From an uncultured Pelagibacteraceae bacterium (GTDB taxonomy: Bacteria > Pseudomonadota > Alphaproteobacteria > Pelagibacterales > Pelagibacteraceae), in the NCBI GenBank assembly GCA_902612235.1, contig CACMCJ010000001.1, positions 62,001 through 126,000 on the forward strand: a stretch of 64,000 bases of DNA. Direction: 5' to 3'. Positions 57,781 to 64,000 of this stretch are shown here, piece after piece (position 1 is the stretch's first letter; each line of letters begins with the position of its first letter). The notes beneath the pieces were generated by a model. It did no database searches and was not told the DNA's origin. It saw nothing but the letters and a program-made list of their open reading frames with translations. A program made the translations under genes and the position numbers.

Positions 57781-58626
57781 ACCTTCCTTGTAAGTCGGGT
57801 ATTTTAAATTTAGTTTTAACTTATTTTTCATTTTTTTATTACTTACTTTCTTAGAGTCTTTATAAAATTCTTTAATCATCCTGTTTTTAAATTTAGAAAT
57901 AGGCACTGCCCTAAGTGATTTAATCTTGAGCAATTTTGCAGCATAATTGGCAACCTCTACATTAGTCGATGGTTTGTCATCTGAGGCATTTAATAACAAA
58001 TTTTTATTAGAGGAGAAAAAAATTTTTTTTATTATATTTGCTAAATCCTCAATTCTTATTCTTGAAAAATATTTTTTTTCTTTTACATAAATATTTGTTT
58101 TTAAAATCTTTTTTAATACATTATTTTCTTTCGAATATATTCCAGATACCCTTAGAATATTTATGTTTAACTTTGTTTCATTTCTAAATTTCATCCAAGA
58201 GTTTTCAACTAATTTTCTACTTACGCCTAATTTTGTTTTACTTTTAAGTTTTGAATTTTCATTAACCCATTTTCCATTGTGGTTTCCATAAACACTGGTT
58301 GCTGACAAATAAATTAATTTACTAAATTTTGAATTTTTAAGAGTTTTTTTGAATTTTTTTAATACCAGATCTTTTTTTTTATAAGGTGGTATTGAAATTA
58401 AAACATAATCTGCTTCTATCAGCTCATCTATAAGTTTTTTATCGTATTTTTCATTATGAAATTTAAAAGATTTAAATTTTTTATTATCAAAATATTTAAT
58501 TTCACTTTTTTTTGTATTAGTTGCGCAAAAAGAGTATTTTTTTTTTGTTTTTCTTATTTCTTTTATGAAGTATTTAGCAGTTTGGCCAAATCCAAAAAAA
58601 AAGAATTTTGTTTTTTTTCTCATCAA
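57751..58626 (-). CDS. SDR / NAD(P)-dependent epimerase-dehydratase family protein
   Basis: 291 residues. The N-terminal Rossmann dinucleotide motif is FFFGFGQTAKYFIKEI and the family segment is LSATSVYGNHNGKWVNENSKLKSK, in the extended-SDR or YeeZ style (Tyr in YGNHNG). LRVSGIYSKENNVLK and RIRIEDLANIIKKIF follow. Function is not clear; nucleotide-sugar or small-molecule oxidoreduction is plausible. It overlaps gltB by 4 bases at its start, so it may share the gltDB transcript. Confidence 0.75.
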   Translation of the reverse strand: MMRKKTKFFFFGFGQTAKYFIKEIRKTKKKYSFCATNTKKSEIKYFDNKKFKSFKFHNEKYDKKLIDELIEADYVLISIPPYKKKDLVLKKFKKTLKNSKFSKLIYLSATSVYGNHNGKWVNENSKLKSKTKLGVSRKLVENSWMKFRNETKLNINILRVSGIYSKENNVLKKILKTNIYVKEKKYFSRIRIEDLANIIKKIFFSSNKNLLLNASDDKPSTNVEVANYAAKLLKIKSLRAVPISKFKNRMIKEFYKDSKKVSNKKMKNKLKLNLKYPTYKEGLRNIFNHLS

Positions 58627-61600
58627 GCTGATTTAAATTTTAAATCTTTTTTTGTTATTGGATTTTTTAATTTATCTAACATTTCTACAGGGCAAACTTG
58701 TATAAAGTTTTTTAGTTCTTTTTCATAATCTGCTAAAATATTTTTTGCTATTTTTGAGTTAGTTTCTTTATAAAATTCTTCTAGATTATGCTTTAAAAAT
58801 TTTTTCCAAAAATCTGTCTCAACGGGTTGCCATATAATAGACTCGGGGTTTGCGAAGTTTTCAAAGTTATTTTTTTCATCATAAATAAATGCCATTCCAC
58901 CTGTCATTCCTGCTCCGAAGTTATCTCCCACTTGACCTAATATAATAGCTGATCCGCCGGTCATATATTCGCAACCATGTGCTCCACATCCCTCTACTAC
59001 TGCTAAACTTCCTGAATTTCTTACTGCAAATCTTTCTCCTGCTTGTCCGCAAGCAAATAATTTTCCTGAAGTCGCTCCATATAATACTGTGTTACCAATA
59101 ATTGTATTTTCCTTAGATAAAAATTTACTTTTTGGAGAAGGACGAATAATAATTGAACCGCCAGATAAACCCTTGCCAACGTAATCATTAGCATCACCTT
59201 CCACTACAAGCTTAATTCCAGTAGTTAAAAATGCCCCAAGGGACTGTCCTGCTGAACCAGAAAGATTTATGTTTATGATATCTGATTTAAGTTTTTGATT
59301 GCCAAATTTTTTATAAACATAATGTGATAGTCTCGTTCCAACTGACCTATAAGTGTTTTCAATGTCATACTTAAATTTATTTATTTTACTAGTTTCAATT
59401 TTATCCTTTATATCTGTCCAAATTTTTTCATCTAGTGTTTTTGGTACTTCATTAATAATCTTTTCTCTACAGTATCTTGGATTTTCCCCTGGGTCTGTTT
59501 GAACTAATAATGGATTTAGATCAAGATCGTCCAAATTTGAAGCACCTTTGTTAACTTGAGAAAGTAAATCTGTTCTTCCGATTATTTCATTAATTGATTT
59601 ATATCCAAGTGAGGCTAAAATTTCTCTTACCTCTTTTGCAACAAAGCTAAATAAATTTACAACCTTTTCAGGTGTTCCGCTAAATTTCTCTCGCAAGGCT
59701 TTATCTTGACTGCATACTCCAACTGGACAAGTATTAGAGTGACATTGTCTAACCATTATGCAGCCCATAGCTACTAAAGACGATGTTCCCATACCATATT
59801 CTTCGGCTCCCATCATGGCTGCGATTACTACATCTCTCCCAGTTTTTAATCCACCGTCTGTTTTTAATGTTACTTTGTGCCTTAAATTATTTAGTGTTAA
59901 GATTTGATTTGCCTCAGTTAATCCCATCTCCCAAGGGACTCCAGCATATTTAATGCTTGTTTGAGGGCTAGCGCCAGTCCCACCTGAGTGACCTGAAATT
60001 AAAATAATATCTGCTTTAGCTTTAGCAACACCTGCTGCGATAGTACCTATACCAGTAGAAGCAACAAGTTTTACGCTCACTCTGGCTTTTGGATTAATTT
60101 GTTTTAAATCATAGATCAATTGAGCTAAATCTTCTATGGAGTAAATATCATGATGAGGCGGTGGGGAAATTAATGTTACTCCTGGAGTCGAATGCCTTAA
60201 TTTTGCAATTTCATCTGTAACTTTAAATCCGGGTAATTGCCCGCCTTCACCAGGTTTAGCTCCTTGAGCCATTTTTATCTCAATTTCATTAGCATTGTTT
60301 AGGTAATCTACAGTCACTCCAAATCTTGCAGAAGCTATTTGTTTCACTCTAGAATTAGCGGAGTCGCCGTTAGGAAGAACTTTAAATCTTTTTGAGTCCT
60401 CTCCTCCTTCTCCGCTGCATGAGGCACCTTTTATCCTGTTCATTCCTATAGCCAGCACTTCGTGTGCTTCAGCAGATAGTGCTCCATGAGACATACTTCC
60501 GCTTCCAAATCTTTTTAAGATTTCTTCCTCTGACTCTACTTCTTCAATGTTAATTGGTTCTTTGCCAGTTTTGAATTTTAATAAATCTCTTAAATTAATT
60601 GGTGGTAAACTGTGTATACCGTCAGAGTATTTTTTATAAAGTTCATACGAACCTTTTCCAACTGCATTTTGTAACAAATGTATTAAATTTCCTTGATGTT
60701 GATGGTCTTCCCCGTTTTTTCTGTACCGATAAAGACCTCCTATGGGCAAAGTATAAACATTCTGCTGTGCAAATTTAGCATTTAATTCTTTTATTTTTTT
60801 CTCAATTCCTATTATTCCTATACCTGAAATTCTTGATGACATTCCGGGGAAATAATCTGAAACGAGACCTCTGCTTAAGCCTACAGCTTCAAAATTACAT
60901 CCTCCTCTATAAGAACTTATTACAGAAATTCCCATTTTGGACATTATTTTTAAAAGTCCAGCGTCTATAGATTTCTTAAACTTTAAAACGCATTTTTCAA
61001 AATCAGATTTCCCGAATAATTTTTTTTCAAACCTTTGATAAATACTATCTATTGCCAAATATGGGTTAATAGTTGTTGCACCAACTCCAATTAGAACAGC
61101 AAATGAATGTGTATCTAACGCATCAGAACACTCAACATTTAAAGAACAATATCCCCTTAAACCATTTTTTATTAAATGAGAGTGCACAGCTCCAACTGAA
61201 AGAGCGCTAGGGATACCTGCCTTATGGTTTGAAATATTTTTATCCGATAGTATTAAAGTAGTGCTCCCTTGTCTGACAGCAGTTTCGCATTCAATTCTTA
61301 TTTGTTCAATTCTATCTCTTAGGGACGAGTTAATATCAAACGTGCAATCGATAACCCTTATTTTTTTAGAGAAAAACTTATTAAATTTTTTAAATTGAGA
61401 ATTAGATAGTATTGGGCTATCTAGCACATAAATGTCTTCCTCAGTCAGATTATCAAAATCTAAAATATTTCCTAGATTTCCAAATCTTGTTTTTAAACTC
61501 ATAACTTTATTTTCTCTTAAAGAGTCAATTGGAGGATTAGTAACTTGACTGAAATTTTGTCTAAAATAATGTGATACTGGTCTATAATGACTTGATAAAA

Positions 61601-63119
61601 CTGCAACAGGAGTGTCGTCCCCCATTGAGCCAGAAGCCTCTTTTCCCTCCTCAGCCATTGGATGTAAAATAAGTTCTAAATCTTCAATACTTAAACCAGA
61701 AAGATATTGCCTCTTCTTAAGTTCTTCACCGCTAAATTTTGCTTCTTCTTTCTCTAGTAATACCTTTTTTTCAAGGTCAATTATTTGTTTGTTATATTTT
61801 TTGTAATCTTTAGCTAATAAGTCTTTAATTTCTTTATCTTTAAAAAGTTTTCCTTTTTTTAAATCAATTGCAATTATTTGTCCTGGGCCCAACTTTCCTT
61901 TTTTAATTATATTTTCTTCAGGAATTTTAATCATTCCCGACTCTGATCCAGCAAAAAATAAATTGTCTGAAGTAATTGTATATCTTAATGGTCTTAAGCC
62001 GTTTCTATCAGTCGCTGCCAAAACCCATTTCGAGTCTGTTGCGCAGATTGCTGCTGGGCCGTCCCAAGGTTCGATTGTGCTATTAAGAAAATTAAATAAA
62101 TCTTGGTGATTTTTTGAAACCGTTTTACTTCTTTTCGACCAAGCATCTGGTATCATCATTAATTTAATTAAAGGGGCTAACTTTCCAGAATGAGTTAAAA
62201 GTTCAAATACATTATCTAACGCACCCGAATCTGAAGAACTTCTAACTACTGGTTGTAAGTTTTTCACATTTTTAAATAATGAACTTGACATATCTTGTTC
62301 ATGAATTTTCATCCAATTTAAATTTCCTTTTAATGTATTTATTTCTCCATTATGTGCTAGTGCTCTAAAAGGTTGAGCCAAATCCCAACTAGGAAAAGTA
62401 TTTGTCGAATATCTCTGATGAAAAATTGCAAATCTTGAAGTCAATTTTTTATCATTAAGATCTGGATAAAATTCTGCTAACATTTCTGCTAAAAACATTC
62501 CCTTATATACAATTGACCTTGAGCTGAAAGAGCATATATAAAAGTTTTTAAGTTGATTTTCTCTAGCAAGTTTTTCAATTTTTTTTCTAGTCTCAAACAA
62601 ATCTCTTTCAAGATCATTAGTTTTTAAATCCTCATTTTTTTTGAAAATAACTTGAGCAATTTCTGGGCGACTTTGGTCAGCAGTTTTACCAAGCACACTA
62701 GGATTTATAGGAACCTGCCTCCAACCATAAATGTGATAATTTTCATCTAATAGAGCTGTCTCTATTATTTCTCTACATTTTTCCTGATCAGAGTAATCAG
62801 TTCTAGGAAGAAAAACCATGCCTACACAGATTCTTTTACTTTCATCTAAATTTTGACCGGTAGAGATAATTTTTTCTTTAAAAAAATCTGGCGCTATTTC
62901 TATTTGAATTCCTGCACCATCACCAGATTTCCCGTCAGCATCTACTGCTCCCCTGTGCCAAATAGCTTTCAAAGCTTCAATACCGTATTCAACAACTTTT
63001 CTTGATTTATTTCCGTCGGTCGTAGCTATAACTCCAACTCCGCATGCATCATGCTCCATTTTAAGGTCATAAGAATGATTTTCTGAGAGAATTTTTTTAT
63101 TTTTTTCGTAATTATTCAT
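58623..63119 (-). CDS. gltB: Glutamate synthase (NADPH) large subunit
   Basis: GltB makes glutamate from glutamine and 2-oxoglutarate. It begins with a class II glutaminase domain after a propeptide; the expected catalytic N-terminal Cys is in MEHDACGVGVIAT (Cys26). The synthase barrel carries LISGHSGGTGASPQTSIKYAG, and the [3Fe-4S] site is CIMVRQCHSNTCPVGVCSQD. The C-terminal beta-helix (GSGG/GEGCGAHGCEYMTGG) is typical. 1498 residues is the usual size. The ATG lies 8 bases after the gltD stop. Confidence 0.98.
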   Translation of the reverse strand: MNNYEKNKKILSENHSYDLKMEHDACGVGVIATTDGNKSRKVVEYGIEALKAIWHRGAVDADGKSGDGAGIQIEIAPDFFKEKIISTGQNLDESKRICVGMVFLPRTDYSDQEKCREIIETALLDENYHIYGWRQVPINPSVLGKTADQSRPEIAQVIFKKNEDLKTNDLERDLFETRKKIEKLARENQLKNFYICSFSSRSIVYKGMFLAEMLAEFYPDLNDKKLTSRFAIFHQRYSTNTFPSWDLAQPFRALAHNGEINTLKGNLNWMKIHEQDMSSSLFKNVKNLQPVVRSSSDSGALDNVFELLTHSGKLAPLIKLMMIPDAWSKRSKTVSKNHQDLFNFLNSTIEPWDGPAAICATDSKWVLAATDRNGLRPLRYTITSDNLFFAGSESGMIKIPEENIIKKGKLGPGQIIAIDLKKGKLFKDKEIKDLLAKDYKKYNKQIIDLEKKVLLEKEEAKFSGEELKKRQYLSGLSIEDLELILHPMAEEGKEASGSMGDDTPVAVLSSHYRPVSHYFRQNFSQVTNPPIDSLRENKVMSLKTRFGNLGNILDFDNLTEEDIYVLDSPILSNSQFKKFNKFFSKKIRVIDCTFDINSSLRDRIEQIRIECETAVRQGSTTLILSDKNISNHKAGIPSALSVGAVHSHLIKNGLRGYCSLNVECSDALDTHSFAVLIGVGATTINPYLAIDSIYQRFEKKLFGKSDFEKCVLKFKKSIDAGLLKIMSKMGISVISSYRGGCNFEAVGLSRGLVSDYFPGMSSRISGIGIIGIEKKIKELNAKFAQQNVYTLPIGGLYRYRKNGEDHQHQGNLIHLLQNAVGKGSYELYKKYSDGIHSLPPINLRDLLKFKTGKEPINIEEVESEEEILKRFGSGSMSHGALSAEAHEVLAIGMNRIKGASCSGEGGEDSKRFKVLPNGDSANSRVKQIASARFGVTVDYLNNANEIEIKMAQGAKPGEGGQLPGFKVTDEIAKLRHSTPGVTLISPPPHHDIYSIEDLAQLIYDLKQINPKARVSVKLVASTGIGTIAAGVAKAKADIILISGHSGGTGASPQTSIKYAGVPWEMGLTEANQILTLNNLRHKVTLKTDGGLKTGRDVVIAAMMGAEEYGMGTSSLVAMGCIMVRQCHSNTCPVGVCSQDKALREKFSGTPEKVVNLFSFVAKEVREILASLGYKSINEIIGRTDLLSQVNKGASNLDDLDLNPLLVQTDPGENPRYCREKIINEVPKTLDEKIWTDIKDKIETSKINKFKYDIENTYRSVGTRLSHYVYKKFGNQKLKSDIININLSGSAGQSLGAFLTTGIKLVVEGDANDYVGKGLSGGSIIIRPSPKSKFLSKENTIIGNTVLYGATSGKLFACGQAGERFAVRNSGSLAVVEGCGAHGCEYMTGGSAIILGQVGDNFGAGMTGGMAFIYDEKNNFENFANPESIIWQPVETDFWKKFLKHNLEEFYKETNSKIAKNILADYEKELKNFIQVCPVEMLDKLKNPITKKDLKFKSA

Positions 63120-63127
63120 TTGATTAT

Positions 63128-64000
63128 CTATGCTGCTTTAATATTTTTTTCTTTTTTTTCTTTTAAGTATTTTTCAATTTGTACTGCAGCATCCCTGCCA
63201 TCTTTTATAGCCCAGACTACTAAGGACGCGCCTCTTACAATATCTCCCGCAGCAAATACCCCCTCTAAATTAGTTTGCATAGTTTTTAAATCTATTTTTA
63301 TTGTTCCCCACTTTGAAACAGCTAATTCTTGAATATCAAATAATTTAGGTAAATTCTCTGGGTCAAATCCCAATGATTTTATTACCATATCTGCAGGCAT
63401 TTTAAATTCTGAGCCTTGTTGTATTTCTGGTTTTTTTCTTCCTGATAAATCAGGCTCACCTAATTTCATTTTGTTGATTTCTATTTCTTTTATTTTTTCA
63501 TCTCCGATAAATCTTTTTGGACTTGTAAGCCAAATAAATTCAACTCCTTCTTCCTCTGCGTTTCCTACCTCTCTAGTAGAGCCCGGCATATTATCTCTGT
63601 CTCTCCGATATAAACATTTTACCGACTTAGCTTTTTGTCTTATAGCGGTTCTAACACAATCCATAGCTGTGTCCCCTCCACCAATAACTACTACGTTTTT
63701 GCCTTCAGCATTTAAAGTCCCGTTATCAAATAGTTCCACTTTATCGCCTAAACCCTTTTTATTTGAGGCAGTTAAAAATTCCATAGCAGGAAAAATATTT
63801 TTTAAATTGTGCCCTGGGATATCAATTTCTCTCGCTTTATAAACACCAGTTGCAATCAAGACAGCATCGTGCTCCTTTTTTAATTGATTTAAAGTCTTAT
63901 TCCTTCCAACTTCAAAATTTTGAATAAATTTTATTCCGCCTTCCTTTAAAAGTTGTGTTCTTCGTTCAACAACAAACTTTTCTAATTTAAAGTTAGGTAT
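63128..64000 (-). CDS. gltD: Glutamate synthase small subunit, N-terminally truncated by the window edge
   Basis: The track start (TTG at 63859) is internal. On the minus strand the frame stays open to base 64000, reading IPNFKLEKFVVERRTQLLKE and HDAVLIATGVYKARE, so the gene continues past the right edge. It is the FAD/NADPH subunit. The NADPH-binding VVVIGGGDTAMDCVRTA and VFAAGDIVRGASLVVWAIKDG are visible. It is upstream of gltB by 8 bases and passes electrons from NADPH to the large subunit. Confidence 0.95.
   Translation of the reverse strand: MPNFKLEKFVVERRTQLLKEGGIKFIQNFEVGRNKTLNQLKKEHDAVLIATGVYKAREIDIPGHNLKNIFPAMEFLTASNKKGLGDKVELFDNGTLNAEGKNVVVIGGGDTAMDCVRTAIRQKAKSVKCLYRRDRDNMPGSTREVGNAEEEGVEFIWLTSPKRFIGDEKIKEIEINKMKLGEPDLSGRKKPEIQQGSEFKMPADMVIKSLGFDPENLPKLFDIQELAVSKWGTIKIDLKTMQTNLEGVFAAGDIVRGASLVVWAIKDGRDAAVQIEKYLKEKKEKNIKAA

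Noticed and set aside
63128-63859. TTG at 63859 as the gltD start
   Set aside because: The frame is open upstream to the window edge and encodes GltD-like sequence, so this start is an artefact of truncation.
1-64000. Insertion sequences, prophage genes, CRISPR arrays or a defence island
   Set aside because: No transposase, integrase, phage or Cas-like proteins, and no regularly spaced repeats were seen on either strand.

Overview
The window is strongly AT-rich, almost entirely coding, and free of mobile elements, CRISPR arrays and long non-coding stretches. The largest gene-free gap is about 150 bases. Many genes overlap by 1 to 30 bases, including convergent pairs. The content points to a streamlined marine alphaproteobacterium, most likely SAR11 (Pelagibacterales). 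The supporting signs are a class I (archaeal-type) lysyl-tRNA synthetase, alphaproteobacterial DUF1178 and DUF2948 proteins, orphan CobS/CobT, a folate-linked C1 oxidation cluster with a DMSP-demethylase-like protein, and the low-GC, low-intergenic style. The organism assignment is inference from gene content, not from a phylogenetic marker search.

Layout. 1-7.5 kb: start of prfA, ispG, lysC, ubiG, a DUF1178 protein, argJ and secA. 7.5-13.1 kb: a small unrecognised protein, then a C1 cluster (GcvT/DmdA/LigM-like demethylase, short MetF, divergent NAD formate dehydrogenase, convergent formate-THF ligase). 13.2-15 kb: a NodB-type deacetylase coupled to a formyltransferase. 15-18 kb: tRNA-Phe abutting infA, then DUF2948, murA, dcd, a 35-aa small ORF and a 64-aa basic protein. 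18.1-22 kb: a surface or envelope cassette (sulfatase-like membrane protein, methyltransferase, YLDPG small protein, 48-aa membrane small ORF, TVP38-like protein). 22.1-29.7 kb: rpmH-rnpA-yidD-yidC followed by argB, a HAD phosphatase, dapD, dapE, a SET-domain protein and a glycosyltransferase. 29.7-35.7 kb: truA, fmt, def, an exported 577-aa protein with a 60-aa membrane protein, divergent aroK-aroB, and BolA. 35.7-39 kb: J-domain protein, cobS, cobT. 39-46.2 kb: queuosine-precursor transporter, rpmB, pyrD, lysS, trkH, an AmpG-like permease and an NlpC/P60 peptidase. 46.3-56 kb: a long minus-strand translation operon, thrS-infC-rpmI-rplT-pheS-pheT-lepA, ending in a glycosyltransferase and tRNA-Ser, with another glycosyltransferase upstream of thrS. 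57-64 kb: an alpha/beta hydrolase, an SDR protein, and gltB with partial gltD.

How the genes fit together. Nitrogen assimilation (GltBD) feeds arginine (ArgJ, ArgB) and lysine/diaminopimelate (LysC, DapD, DapE) synthesis, and MurA, the AmpG-like permease and NlpC/P60 use or recycle peptidoglycan. Protein export and insertion are covered by SecA, YidC and YidD. The C1 cluster can be read as methyl donor -> methyl-THF -> methylene-THF -> formyl-THF -> formate -> CO2 with NADH gain; the bifunctional FolD-type step is not in the window. The most unusual items are the unassigned THF-dependent demethylase, a perfect 10-bp inverted repeat flanking a TATAAT upstream of fdh, the orphan CobS/CobT/J-domain module, the SET-domain protein, the sulfatase/methyltransferase/YLDPG cassette, the one-base infA/tRNA-Phe overlap, and two small ORFs absent from the supplied track.
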